Assembly: GCA_947643225.1 (NCBI GenBank)
Contig: CANRVH010000015.1
Span: 1-35,839 of the forward strand
DNA: 35,839 nucleotides
Source: an uncultured Clostridia bacterium
Lineage (GTDB): Bacteria; Bacillota_I; Bacilli_A; RF39; UBA660
Direction: 5' to 3'
Every line of letters begins with the position of its first letter. Within the stretch, counting starts at the first letter, position 1. The notes below the pieces were generated by a model that worked only from the letters and a program-made list of their open reading frames with translations, was not told the origin of the DNA and did not search any database. This document shows positions 1 through 8,276 of the stretch, piece by piece. Made by a program: the position numbers and the translations under genes.

Positions 1-33
1 TGATATTATATCACATCGTTCGAAATTTCGTGT

Positions 34-690
34 CTATATATCTATACTAACACCAGCTAATGTTGTTGAAGTAAACAGTTCATGATGTTCTTTAAATTCA
101 TCACTTTGAATGATTTTTTGAATGTCATCTAATTTAGCATGTGCTAATGTTTGTGATGTAAATAGTTCAGGATGTTCTTTAAATTCTTTACTATGAATAA
201 TCTTTTGAATTTCATCTAAATTGGTAAATTTCCATTCAATTCCAATAGCAATAGAAAGATTCTCTGTTTTATTTACAAATGGTATATTTAATTTTTCGAC
301 CTCTATAATTGTTTTTTTGTGAATCGCTAATATACTTGGTATTCTATTAATAACATTTTCACTATAATGATCTTTAACATATTGATAAGTTTCTATTAAT
401 TCATTTGGTTCTGAAGATAGGACATGTAAACATGATTCAATATTATTAAAAACTATTTTTGTACTTTTTAAGAAAATTGCATTTTTTGAAATATTATTAA
501 CACTTTTATATAGAATACTGGAGCATTTTTCTATATTCCTTGGAATAATAGATAGTTTATTAATTAAATAATTTAATGTTTGATCTATATCATTATATTC
601 ACCAACTTCTAAAATATTATTATTAACGATTTTTTTAAAATCTAATTTATATTTTTCACATAACATTTTTAAGGTATATTTTTCTATCAT
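34..690 (-). CDS. Hypothetical repeat protein, C-terminus probably truncated
   Basis: I do not recognise a characterised family. The 218-residue product is mainly helical with no signal peptide or membrane segment. Residues 158-186 and 187-215 are two near-identical 29-residue repeats (LDEIQKII..EFKEHPELFTS type). The frame then stops after IDI, which matches the first residues of a third repeat, so the gene was probably longer and has lost its tail. The start at 690 is supported by AAGGAG eight bases upstream and a good promoter at 728-756. A decayed IS lies just upstream, so the locus looks like an accessory region. A role in protein-protein interaction is only a guess from the repeats. Confidence 0.7.
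   Translation of the reverse strand: MIEKYTLKMLCEKYKLDFKKIVNNNILEVGEYNDIDQTLNYLINKLSIIPRNIEKCSSILYKSVNNISKNAIFLKSTKIVFNNIESCLHVLSSEPNELIETYQYVKDHYSENVINRIPSILAIHKKTIIEVEKLNIPFVNKTENLSIAIGIEWKFTNLDEIQKIIHSKEFKEHPELFTSQTLAHAKLDDIQKIIQSDEFKEHHELFTSTTLAGVSIDI
46..219 (-). repeat. Two tandem 87-bp coding repeats
   Basis: Two in-frame 87-bp units (133-219 and 46-132) encode 29-residue repeats that differ at only a few positions. The start of a third unit precedes the stop codon. Such units can expand or contract by recombination without breaking the frame. Confidence 0.8.
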
Positions 691-727
691 TCTAATACTC
701 CTTTTTCTTTGTTTATTCCGATAATTT

Positions 728-756
728 AGTATATCAAAGAAATGTTTTTATATCAA
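728..756 (-). promoter_or_regulatory. SigA-type promoter of the repeat-protein gene
   Basis: On the minus strand, TTGATA (751-756) and TATACT (728-733) are separated by exactly 17 bases, about 40 bases upstream of the start codon at 690. Both hexamers are close to the vegetative consensus. Confidence 0.65.
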
Positions 757-793
757 TTATTTAAAAATGATAAATTGTGTATAATTGTTTAGT

Positions 794-1380
794 TGTCAAT
801 GATGTGAGACCAAAATAAGTCGAAAAAATATTAATTGGGAAGCGGTACTTTTGCATAAGCTTCCTTTATTTTATCCCTTTTTTCAATAAGAGAAATCCAA
901 CCTAGTACTTGTATTGGAATATTATTTGATCGTTTTAAGTATGCTTTCATTTGGATTCATAAATCTTCATATGAATAAAATTTTAAATGATTATAGAATC
1001 TATTTTGATCATTTCTGTGATTTCTTTCAATCTTGCCATTGTGTCTAGGAGTGTGAGCTCTAATTAGTTTGTGTTCAATCTTAAGCTCATTTCATAATGT
1101 ATCGAATGGATGAATTCTTTTTGTATTTGAATGATGAGTAAATTCGAAACCATTATCAGTTTGGATAATTTTAGGTTTATCAATTAAAGATTCTTTAGTA
1201 CCATTAAACTTTCGATTCCATTTCATAAGAGAAGATTTAGAAATTTTGTATCTTCTACAAACAAAGGAAACAGAATATCCATTTCTATATAGTCTAACTG
1301 AATAGTATTTTGTATTTAATTCATGAGGTAAATATCTTTGAGTTTGTGATATACTAGTTATAAGCAATAAGTCCTTTCGT
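794..1380 (-). mobile_element. Remnant insertion sequence around the broken transposase
   Basis: TGTCAATGATGTGAGACC at 794-811 lies just past the transposase 3' end and has the TGT start typical of IS ends. I found no matching inverted copy near 1370-1500, so the other end appears lost and the right boundary is approximate. The element is a fossil rather than a complete IS. Confidence 0.5.
831..1367 (-). pseudogene. Decayed IS481/IS3-like transposase, internally deleted
   Basis: The frame from 1367 begins with a transposase helix-turn-helix region (YLPHELNTKYYSVRLYRNGY, then KISKSSLMKWNRKF). It jumps at about residue 67 directly to the end of an integrase core (IIQTDNGFEF carries the second catalytic Asp), so most of the DDE domain is deleted. 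The same frame continues past a TGA at 1092-1094 with typical core sequence (IEHKLIRAHTPRHNGKIERN, then RFYNHL). It passes a second TGA at 957-959 and ends at a TAA at 831. Recognisable IS481/IS3-type C-terminal residues (YLKRSNNIPIQVLGW) lie between the second TGA and the end. It cannot be active: the first catalytic Asp region is missing and the frame is broken. Confidence 0.85.
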
Positions 1381-1493
1381 ATAGGTTTTGTTTCAATTAA
1401 TATTTTATATAGCTTATTGCTTTTTTTCTATATAATTGCTATTACATCTATTGTAACTCTACAGTGATTCTCTTACGATTTTCATATTTTTCT

Positions 1494-1521
1494 TTGAAAA
1501 AGTAATTAAATATAGTATACT
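1494..1521 (+). promoter_or_regulatory. SigA-type promoter of the ackA operon
   Basis: TTGAAA (1494-1499) and TATACT (1516-1521) with a 16-base spacer lie about 33 bases upstream of the ackA start chosen here. Confidence 0.65.
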
Positions 1522-1553
1522 GTAATAGATTGTAAGAAATGAGGGATAAATAT

Positions 1554-2735
1554 ATGAAAATAATGTCTATTAATGCAGGAAGTAGTTCTTTAAAATTTAG
1601 TCTATTTAATATGGATTCTAGTGAGGTGATTGCTAGTGGTTTATTCGAAAGAATTGGCATAGAACATAGTAATTGTATTATTAAATTTAATGGACAAAAA
1701 GTAGAGCAAGAAGTAGAAATGAATACACATACTGATGCTGTTCAAATTTTACTTGAAAAGCTTATTAGTTTGGAAATTATTCAATCTCTTGATGAGATTG
1801 AAGGTGTTGGACACCGATTGGTTCATGGCAAAGATAAGTATAGTAATTCTGTTATTATTAATGATGAAGTGATTGAAGATTTACTTTCTTTTAAGGAATT
1901 TGCACCATTACATAATCCTGCTAATGTACTTGGAATTCAAGCTTTTCGTGAAGTTTTACCAAATGTAAAAATGGTTGGGGTTTTTGATACTGCCTTTCAT
2001 CAAAGTATAGAAAAGGAAAATTATTTATATGCTGTACCATCTGATTGGTATAAGGATTATGGAGTTCGCAAATATGGGTTTCATGGGACAAGTCATCGAT
2101 ATATTACGGATGTGCTTACTAAAAAAATTGGAAGAGATGATTTGAAAATTATTAGCTGTCATTTAGGTAATGGTGGGTCTATTTCTGCTATTAAAGATGG
2201 TAAGTGTGTCAATACAACGATGGGATTTACTCCTCTTTCTGGTATTATTATGGGGACACGTAGTGGTGATATCGACTCCTCTATTATTCCTTATGTTATG
2301 GAAAAAGAGGGAATGAATGTTGGTGAGGTCTTGGACGTTTTAAATAAACAGAGTGGTCTTTTAGGTATTAGTGAAAAAAGTAGTGATATGCGTGATATCA
2401 TTGATGGGATTAATGAAGGTGATGAGGAATGTCTTTTAGCATTTAATAAGTATTGTCGAGTGGTTACTAATTATATAGCACAATATTATGTCGAATTAGG
2501 TGGATGTGACGTAATTAGTTTTACTGCTGGTGTTGGGGAAAATAGCATTCCTGTGCGTCAGAAAGTTTGCGAAAATTTGGCTTGCTTAGGTGTAAAATTG
2601 GATTTAGAAAAGAACAATATTCATGGTGAATTTGGAAAGATTAGTGCTGATTCCTCAGCGGTTTCGTTATATGTCGTTCCAACTGATGAGGAGTTAATGA
2701 TTGCTCAAGATACGTTAAGACTAATTAGTGATTAG
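1554..2735 (+). CDS. ackA: Acetate kinase
   Basis: Cytosolic acetate kinase interconverts acetyl phosphate plus ADP with acetate plus ATP, the substrate-level phosphorylation step of fermentation. All family signatures are present in order: INAGSSSLKF at the N-terminus, GHRLVHG, VFDTAFHQ, GFHGTSHRY, HLGNGGS, MGTRSGDID and TAGVGENS. At 393 residues it is full length. I chose the ATG at 1554 because GAGGGA (1541-1546) is correctly placed for it; an ATG five codons earlier would overlap this site. It heads an operon with nrnA (14-base gap) and ysxC. No pta phosphotransacetylase gene is in the window. Confidence 0.97.
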   Translation: MKIMSINAGSSSLKFSLFNMDSSEVIASGLFERIGIEHSNCIIKFNGQKVEQEVEMNTHTDAVQILLEKLISLEIIQSLDEIEGVGHRLVHGKDKYSNSVIINDEVIEDLLSFKEFAPLHNPANVLGIQAFREVLPNVKMVGVFDTAFHQSIEKENYLYAVPSDWYKDYGVRKYGFHGTSHRYITDVLTKKIGRDDLKIISCHLGNGGSISAIKDGKCVNTTMGFTPLSGIIMGTRSGDIDSSIIPYVMEKEGMNVGEVLDVLNKQSGLLGISEKSSDMRDIIDGINEGDEECLLAFNKYCRVVTNYIAQYYVELGGCDVISFTAGVGENSIPVRQKVCENLACLGVKLDLEKNNIHGEFGKISADSSAVSLYVVPTDEELMIAQDTLRLISD

Positions 2736-2749
2736 AATGGATGATATAG

Positions 2750-3706
2750 ATGTTTAAACAAATATATAAAGTAATAAAAAAATATGATACGATTGTGATT
2801 GCTAGGCATATTGGTGTAGATCCTGATGCAATGGCAAGTCAAATCGCTTTAAGAGATTCGATTAAACTTACTTTTCCTCATAAAAAAGTAGTTGCTATTG
2901 GAACAGGAACAAGTCGTTTTTCTTATATTGGAAAGCTTGATAAATTAGAAGAATATCAAAATGCCTTACTTATTGTTGTTGATACACCTGATAAGAGAAG
3001 AATTGACTTGGCTGACCCAGCAGATTTTAGTTATGTTATTAAGATTGATCATCATCCTTTTATTGAAAGGTTTGCCAATCTTGAATATATTGAGGATGAT
3101 TCTTCTAGTGTAGCACAGATTATTATGGATTTACTTCTTCACACTAAGTTACAATGTAATCAGAGTATTGCTAAAACGTTATATTATGGGCTTGTTAGCG
3201 ATTCTAATCGTTTCTTATTTTCTAATAGTACATCTAAAACTTTTAGACTTGTTTCTATTTATTTAGAACAATATCCTTTTGATATTACAGAAGTTTATCA
3301 GAATATGTATTTAAGGCCTTTTAATGAAGTTCAACTTGAAGGTTATATTTCTCAAAATATGATTGTAACTGATCATGGTGTTGGATATATTGATATTACT
3401 GATGATATTCAAAATAAATTTAAGGTAGATAGTGCTGCTGCTGGTAATATGGTTAATCACTTTAATCATATAGAGGAGATTCTTGTTTGGGTTACGATTA
3501 CAGAAGATGTTAAGAATGGGCAGATTAGAATTTCTATTCGTTCACGGGGTCCAAAAATTAATACGATTGCCGAAAATTATCATGGAGGTGGGCATAAGTT
3601 TGCAAGTGGTGTGAAGACTCAAACTTTTGAAGAGGCTCATCTAATTATTCGGGATCTTGATCAAGCCTGTTTAGAATATATTAAGGAAAATGAGTTAGGA
3701 GATTAA
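2750..3706 (+). CDS. nrnA: DHH-family nanoRNase / pAp phosphatase
   Basis: NrnA-type phosphoesterase degrades 2-5 nt RNA fragments and dephosphorylates 3',5'-pAp in the cytosol. It has the DHH layout: an aspartate pair in DPDA (residues 24-27), VDTPD (77-81), the DHHP signature at 100-103 and the DHHA1 glycine motif HGGGHKFASG near residue 280. At 318 residues it matches the family length. Only a weak ribosome binding site precedes it, so translational coupling to ackA is possible. Its partners RNase Y, RNase J and RNase P RNA are also in this window. A c-di-nucleotide phosphodiesterase role (GdpP-like) is unlikely because there are no membrane or PAS segments. Confidence 0.93.
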   Translation: MFKQIYKVIKKYDTIVIARHIGVDPDAMASQIALRDSIKLTFPHKKVVAIGTGTSRFSYIGKLDKLEEYQNALLIVVDTPDKRRIDLADPADFSYVIKIDHHPFIERFANLEYIEDDSSSVAQIIMDLLLHTKLQCNQSIAKTLYYGLVSDSNRFLFSNSTSKTFRLVSIYLEQYPFDITEVYQNMYLRPFNEVQLEGYISQNMIVTDHGVGYIDITDDIQNKFKVDSAAAGNMVNHFNHIEEILVWVTITEDVKNGQIRISIRSRGPKINTIAENYHGGGHKFASGVKTQTFEEAHLIIRDLDQACLEYIKENELGD

Positions 3707-3708
3707 AT

Positions 3709-4302
3709 ATGGTAATTAAAAGTGCTGATTTAGAGGTTTTAGCTACTCGTAGAAGTCAATATCCTGAGGGTGGACTTCCTGAATTCTTGTTAGTAGGTAG
3801 AAGTAATGTAGGAAAAAGTAGCTTTATTAATACTTTACTTGGTAGAAAAAATTTGGCTTATACTTCTGCTCGTCCAGGAAAAACACAAACTCTTAATTTT
3901 TATTTAGTTAATAAAAATTTTTATTTAATTGATGTTCCAGGATATGGGTATGCTAGTGTAAGTAAGAGTGTACAAGAAAAGTTTGGGTTAATGATAGAGG
4001 AATATTTACAAAAAAGGACGCAGTTAAAAAGGGTTTTTATGTTAGTTGATTTTAGAATTAAGCCTACTGAAGATGATGTTTTGATGTATAACTTTTTAAA
4101 GTATTATAATTTACCTGTTACGATTATTGCTACAAAGGCGGATAAAGTTGGAGGTAGTAAGAAAGAAAAGTGTTTAAGGCAAATTATGGATACGATTGAT
4201 TTAGTGGTAGGAGATGATGTTATTGTCTTTTCTAGTGCTAATAAGTTAGGAAGGGATGATACTCTTAAAAAAATTGAGGTCCTAGTGGATGAAACCATTT
4301 AG
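3709..4302 (+). CDS. ysxC: Ribosome biogenesis GTP-binding protein YsxC/EngB
   Basis: YsxC (EngB) is an essential small GTPase that helps late assembly of the large ribosomal subunit. The 197-residue product has the G1 loop GRSNVGKSSF, the G2 region GKTQTLNFY, the G3 motif DVPGYGYA and the G4 motif TKADK. The start is two bases after the nrnA stop, so the two genes are translationally linked. The final codons lie within the transcription terminator at 4279-4311, which ends the operon. YsxC usually sits beside clpX or lon; its place after nrnA is a local arrangement. Confidence 0.96.
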   Translation: MVIKSADLEVLATRRSQYPEGGLPEFLLVGRSNVGKSSFINTLLGRKNLAYTSARPGKTQTLNFYLVNKNFYLIDVPGYGYASVSKSVQEKFGLMIEEYLQKRTQLKRVFMLVDFRIKPTEDDVLMYNFLKYYNLPVTIIATKADKVGGSKKEKCLRQIMDTIDLVVGDDVIVFSSANKLGRDDTLKKIEVLVDETI

Positions 4303-4311
4303 GACTTTTTT
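4279..4311 (+). terminator. Intrinsic terminator of ackA-nrnA-ysxC
   Basis: GTCCTA (4279-4284) pairs with TAGGAC (4300-4305), with an inner TGG/CCA pairing and a run of six T. The stop codon of ysxC is part of the stem. Confidence 0.85.
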
Positions 4312-4334
4312 CATATGATATTTTAGGTGATCAT

Positions 4335-4787
4335 ATGAAAATAGAAGAAAATAGTGAGGGAATGAATCTCTTTTTAAATAATCAATATTTTGATGGTATT
4401 AATTGGAATGACAAAATAAGTATAGAAGATGTTGTTAGAGATATTTTTCTAAAGATAAAAACTAATTTTAGAGTAAAGTTAAAGGGCTTTTATAAAATAA
4501 AAATCTATCCAAATAAAGTTGGTGTTTTTATGGAAGTTAAAAAGATTGATGATGATAATTATGATGGAAATGAAATTAATTTTAGAATCATTGTTATTTT
4601 TAATAAAGAGATGTATTTAAAATTAGATGATTCTTTCTATATTGAAGGTGATTATGAGAAATTGTTTTATCAAAATTATTACTATATTAAATTAAACGAT
4701 ATAGATCATATTTTATCTGCGATTGATTTTGGGGATGTGGTGTTAGATGATGAGATAGATTTTGAAAGATGTATTTTTATAAAATAA
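4335..4787 (+). CDS. Hypothetical acidic protein
   Basis: The 150-residue product is acidic, rich in Asp, Ile and Tyr, and has no membrane segment, signal peptide or recognisable catalytic motif. The pattern of alternating hydrophobic residues (for example KLKGFYKIKIYPNKVGVFME) suggests a mostly beta fold. AGGTGA at 4325-4330 is correctly placed for the ATG. It stands alone between the ysxC terminator and the convergent spoIVA gene, so context gives no firm clue. No function is assigned. Confidence 0.75.
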   Translation: MKIEENSEGMNLFLNNQYFDGINWNDKISIEDVVRDIFLKIKTNFRVKLKGFYKIKIYPNKVGVFMEVKKIDDDNYDGNEINFRIIVIFNKEMYLKLDDSFYIEGDYEKLFYQNYYYIKLNDIDHILSAIDFGDVVLDDEIDFERCIFIK

Positions 4788-4806
4788 AAAGACTATTGCT
4801 AGTCTT
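4781..4806 (-). terminator. Intrinsic terminator of spoIVA
   Basis: The seven-base stem AAGACTA/TAGTCTT (4789-4795, 4800-4806) has loop TTGC. On the minus strand it is followed by a T-rich tail (4781-4788). It overlaps the spoIVA stop codon and separates it from the convergent gene ending at 4787. Confidence 0.75.
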
Positions 4807-6280
4807 AAATTACTATTGCTATCATGTTGTTTGATCCTTTATTTACTACTTTTGATAGTGTTTGTTGAAGTTTAAATCTAATATTATCTGGCATCATGTT
4901 AATCTTAGATTGAATTCCTTCTTGAACAATATTATCTAAACTTCTTCCAAATATTTCACTTTGCCAAATGGTTGTAGGATCTTTTTTGTGGTCTCTCATT
5001 AAGTATTCAATTAACTCTTTCGATTGATTTTCACTACCAATGATTGGTTCAAATGTTGATTCTACATCTACTTTAATCATATGAATAGATGGAGCGACTG
5101 CTTTTAATTTTACTCCATATCTAGGCCCCTGTTTGATAATTTCAGGTGTTTCTAATTTCATGTCATTTAAAGATGGAATAGCAACACCATATCCAGTTTG
5201 TTTAACCATTTTTAAAGCAAATTTAATTTGGTCATATTCTCTTTTGGCTGTATTAAATTCTTGGAAAATTCCTAGTAGGTCAGCTTTGCTTTTGACATCA
5301 ACATTAATAATGTCACTTAAAATTTTATCGTATAAATCATTTGGTGCTGTTAAGGTGATTGTTACAATTCCTGTTTTTGGATCAACATCTGAAACATAAG
5401 ATTTTTCTATTTCGTCACAATTTAAGAAATGATTGGTTATTGTTTCGATATCTCTTAATTTATCTACTTCAATGACACTTTCCTTAATTGCTTCAATATA
5501 TTTTTTCTTTAATGGATGATCGTGGTTTAAAATCGCAATCCATTCAGGCATACTTACTTTGATTTCTAAAACTGGAAATTCATATAAAGCTTCTCTTAAT
5601 ATTTTATACATATCTATTTCTGTCATTGCTTCTATATTCATTGGAATTACTGGGACATTATGTTTTTCTTTAATGGATTCTGCAAGACGTTCAGTTTCAG
5701 GAAGGGTAGGGTGTGTTGTATTTAATAAGACAATAAATGGTTTATTGATGTTCTTAAGTTCTGTTATTACTCTTTCTTCGGCATCTTGGTAATCACTTCT
5801 ATTAAATTCACCGATTGAACCATCTGTTGTTACCACGATACCAATTGTTGAGTGGTCTTTGATTACTTTTTCTGTTCCCACCTCAGCTGCCTCAATAAAT
5901 GGAATTTCTTCATCATACCATGGTGTTTTTACCATTCTAGGACCGTTTTCATCTTCTAGACCTTTTGCATTGTCAATGACGTAACCAACACAATCAACTA
6001 ATCTTATGTTACATGAAAAGTCATCTATTTTAATTTTAGCAGCTTGATTTGGAACAAATTTTGGTTCTGTTGTCATGATCATTTTTCCTTGAGCAGATTG
6101 GGGGATTTCATCCAGTGCTCTTTTTTTCTCATAGGTGCCTTCAATATTAGGAACAATTAGAGTTTCTACCACTCTTTTAATAAATGTACTTTTCCCAGTT
6201 CTAACAGCTCCAACTACTCCTAAATAAATATCTCCACCTGTTCTTTCGGCAATATTTTTAATAATTTCTAATTTTTCCAT
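4805..6280 (-). CDS. spoIVA: Stage IV sporulation protein A, spore-coat morphogenetic ATPase
   Basis: SpoIVA polymerises on the outer forespore membrane with ATP hydrolysis and forms the platform for coat assembly and cortex formation. The 491-residue length matches Bacillus SpoIVA (492). A Walker A motif GAVRTGKS is at residues 24-31 in a TRAFAC-like N-terminal domain. A likely Walker B stretch, RLVDCVGYVID, lies near residue 95, and the C-terminus ends in the hydrophobic IAIVI. AAAGG precedes the ATG. A terminator upstream (6322-6348) makes it a separate unit from der-spoVIF. No other protein family has this layout, so the call is firm and implies an endospore-forming lineage. Confidence 0.97.
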   Translation of the reverse strand: MEKLEIIKNIAERTGGDIYLGVVGAVRTGKSTFIKRVVETLIVPNIEGTYEKKRALDEIPQSAQGKMIMTTEPKFVPNQAAKIKIDDFSCNIRLVDCVGYVIDNAKGLEDENGPRMVKTPWYDEEIPFIEAAEVGTEKVIKDHSTIGIVVTTDGSIGEFNRSDYQDAEERVITELKNINKPFIVLLNTTHPTLPETERLAESIKEKHNVPVIPMNIEAMTEIDMYKILREALYEFPVLEIKVSMPEWIAILNHDHPLKKKYIEAIKESVIEVDKLRDIETITNHFLNCDEIEKSYVSDVDPKTGIVTITLTAPNDLYDKILSDIINVDVKSKADLLGIFQEFNTAKREYDQIKFALKMVKQTGYGVAIPSLNDMKLETPEIIKQGPRYGVKLKAVAPSIHMIKVDVESTFEPIIGSENQSKELIEYLMRDHKKDPTTIWQSEIFGRSLDNIVQEGIQSKINMMPDNIRFKLQQTLSKVVNKGSNNMIAIVI

Positions 6281-6321
6281 AATTCTTTCCTTTCTTCAAT
6301 AAAACTTATGTTGTTTTATAG

Positions 6322-6348
6322 TAAAAAAGAACTAAACTTAGTTCTTTC
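6322..6348 (-). terminator. Intrinsic terminator after spoVIF
   Basis: On the minus strand AAAGAACTA and TAGTTCTTT form a stem around AGTT and are followed by a T run. It lies between the spoVIF stop and the spoIVA start. Confidence 0.75.
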
Positions 6349-6350
6349 TA

Positions 6351-6590
6351 TTAAAACATTTTATCGATATCTTTTGGTACGTTATCATTGATAATGGTAT
6401 TAATAATTTTATCTTCTTTTTCTTTGCTTACTTCTTTTCCTGTTAAATTACTGATTTCTTTTACTACTTCTCTTAATGTTTTTTCATCTTTCATGTCAGA
6501 ATTTTGTAATTTTTGTGCTAGGTTTAAGATGGTATTTTTATCTACTTTTGTTTTGCTTTCTACTCTTTTAAAGAAACTATCTCCAAACAT
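6351..6590 (-). CDS. spoVIF: Stage VI sporulation protein F-like protein
   Basis: The 79-residue protein follows the SpoVIF (YjcC) pattern: FF..VE.KT.V near the start, LAQKLQNSDMKDEKTLREVV at residues 25-44, then ISNLTGKEVSKE and a final KIINTIIND motif. In Bacillus SpoVIF is a mother-cell factor needed for correct coat assembly and acts with GerE-dependent genes. AGGAGG precedes the ATG. It is the third gene of der-(60 aa)-spoVIF and is followed by a terminator and then spoIVA, which fits a sporulation role. The call rests on remembered family similarity across a short protein. Confidence 0.78.
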   Translation of the reverse strand: MFGDSFFKRVESKTKVDKNTILNLAQKLQNSDMKDEKTLREVVKEISNLTGKEVSKEKEDKIINTIINDNVPKDIDKMF

Positions 6591-6630
6591 AAAAAACCTC
6601 CTACTTTAAATATATGTAAGAGAGTGTCTT

Positions 6631-6813
6631 TTAGTTATTCTTATTGACTATTTTTTGATATTTATCAATTTTTTTTGTTAATTGTTCACATTGTTTTGTA
6701 AATTCTTCTAGAGTGATTGTTTTTTTTTGGTAACGTTCATTTAAAATATCGAAAGCTTTTTTTAAATTTTCTAATTCTTTTTCAGGATTTTTTTTGGAAA
6801 AGTTAAATAACAT
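6631..6813 (-). CDS. Small coiled-coil, SHOCT-like protein
   Basis: The 60-residue highly charged protein is helical. Its second half (ITLEEFTKQCEQLTKKIDKY) resembles the short C-terminal SHOCT-type helix pair found in many small Bacillota proteins. Its start codon overlaps the der stop codon in TAATG, and AGGATG in the der 3' end serves as ribosome binding site, so it is translationally coupled to der. There are no membrane segments. Function is unknown; the position before spoVIF leaves a sporulation role possible but unproven. Confidence 0.7.
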   Translation of the reverse strand: MLFNFSKKNPEKELENLKKAFDILNERYQKKTITLEEFTKQCEQLTKKIDKYQKIVNKNN

Positions 6814-8117
6814 TAATTATCATCCTTTCTATTTTTAAATTGTAAGATAATTGGTGTTCCTGTTAAATCAAAATTTTCTCTTAATTTGTTTTCTAAATAT
6901 CTTTCATAGGAAAAATGCACTAATCCTTTGTTATTTACTCTAAAGGTGAATTTAGGTGGTTTGATACCTGTTTGACTAGTAAAGTAGATTTTCAATCTTT
7001 TCCCTTTATAGCTGGGGGGAATATTTAATTCATAGGCATCGCTTATAATTTGATTTAAGATGCTGGTTTTTATTTCTTTAGTGATATTTTCACTTACTTT
7101 TAGTACTTCAGGCATTAGAGTAGAAATTCTTTTTTTTGTTAAGGCAGATAAAATGACAATAGGTGCATATGTTGCAAATTGAAATTCGGCTCGAATTAGT
7201 TTTTTAAAGTCATTTATGTTATCTTCTATCATATCCCATTTATTTGCTACAATTATTAAACCTTTACCAGCTTCAATGGCATATCCTGCGATATGTTTAT
7301 CATGTTCTTTGATTCCTTCTTCGGCATTTATTACTAAAAGGCAGATGTCACTTCTATCGATTGCTCGCATGGAACGAATTAGACTATATTTTTCTATATT
7401 TTCATAGATTTTTCCTTTTTTTCGCATTCCTGCTGTATCAATTAGAATATATTCTTCTTTGTTATATTTTAAAATGCTATCAATTGAATCTCTAGTTGTA
7501 CCTGCAATATTACTAACTACGACTCTTTCTTCATTTAGAAGGGCATTCATTAAGGAACTTTTTCCGACATTTGGTCTTCCAATAATGGATATCTTTAATC
7601 TATTATCTATTTCTTCTGTTTCTATTTTTCTAAAGTTTTTACAAATAGTATCCATTAATTCAATATAGCCAGTATTATGGATAGCACTGATTGGAATATA
7701 GGTGTCGAATCCTAACTCATAGAAATCGTAAATATTATTTTGAGCATCTTTAACATCCATTTTATTGATGGCAACTATGACTTCTTTTTTTGATTTACGA
7801 AGAATATCTCTTATTATTCGATCGTTTTCTGTTATTCCTTCTTTTCCATCAACAATTAAGACTACGATATTTGCCTCACTTATAGCTAGTTCTGCTTGCA
7901 TTTTTATTTCATCATTGAAAGTCATTTCTGTAGCATCAATTCCGCCAGTATCAATTAGGCTAAATTGATAATTATTGTAGGTTACTATTTCATAAATTCG
8001 GTCTCTAGTTACTCCGGGAGTATCTTCGATAATGGATATTTTTTTTCCTGCAATTTTATTAAATAAAGTAGATTTGCCAACATTTGGTCTTCCTACTAAA
8101 GCAATGATAGGTAGCAT
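6813..8117 (-). CDS. der: Ribosome-associated double GTPase Der (EngA)
   Basis: Der is an essential GTPase with two tandem G domains and a C-terminal KH-like domain; it drives maturation of the 50S subunit. Both P-loops are visible: GRPNVGKST at residues 9-17 and GRPNVGKSS near 180. They come with paired DTGG/DTAG switch motifs and NKMD/NKWD specificity motifs. I chose the ATG at 8117, giving 434 residues, because AGAGGTG sits six bases upstream and the P-loop then begins at the normal position; a GTG three codons earlier overlaps that site. It leads an operon with the 60-residue gene and spoVIF. Confidence 0.96.
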   Translation of the reverse strand: MLPIIALVGRPNVGKSTLFNKIAGKKISIIEDTPGVTRDRIYEIVTYNNYQFSLIDTGGIDATEMTFNDEIKMQAELAISEANIVVLIVDGKEGITENDRIIRDILRKSKKEVIVAINKMDVKDAQNNIYDFYELGFDTYIPISAIHNTGYIELMDTICKNFRKIETEEIDNRLKISIIGRPNVGKSSLMNALLNEERVVVSNIAGTTRDSIDSILKYNKEEYILIDTAGMRKKGKIYENIEKYSLIRSMRAIDRSDICLLVINAEEGIKEHDKHIAGYAIEAGKGLIIVANKWDMIEDNINDFKKLIRAEFQFATYAPIVILSALTKKRISTLMPEVLKVSENITKEIKTSILNQIISDAYELNIPPSYKGKRLKIYFTSQTGIKPPKFTFRVNNKGLVHFSYERYLENKLRENFDLTGTPIILQFKNRKDDN

Positions 8118-8230
8118 AGAAAACACCTCTTTTCTTTTACCGATTTTAACATGGAATTGTTTATTTGTAAATGTGTTCTTTCTGCATTTAAGAGACTTAT
8201 ATTGGTATAGACTTGTTCTTTTGGTTATAT

Positions 8231-8270
8231 AAAAATAAGAAAGGTCTTTAGTTATTTTTGATCTTTCTTA
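8231..8270 (-). terminator. Intrinsic terminator downstream of the 165-residue gene
   Basis: On the minus strand TAAGAAAG (8263-8270) pairs with CTTTCTTA (8236-8243), and the stem is followed by TTTTTAT. It separates the upstream genes from der. Confidence 0.65.
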
Positions 8271-8276
8271 GTCATT

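Noticed and set aside
1363-1428. Terminator from the inverted repeat AGCAATAAG/CTTATTGCT followed by T
   Set aside because: The loop would be about 41 bases, and the repeat lies between a decayed IS and the ackA promoter, so it is more likely a chance or IS-related repeat.
6281-6321. SigE promoter for spoIVA
   Set aside because: CATAAGTT fits the -10 consensus on the minus strand, but no -35 element is found at normal spacing, so it was not listed.
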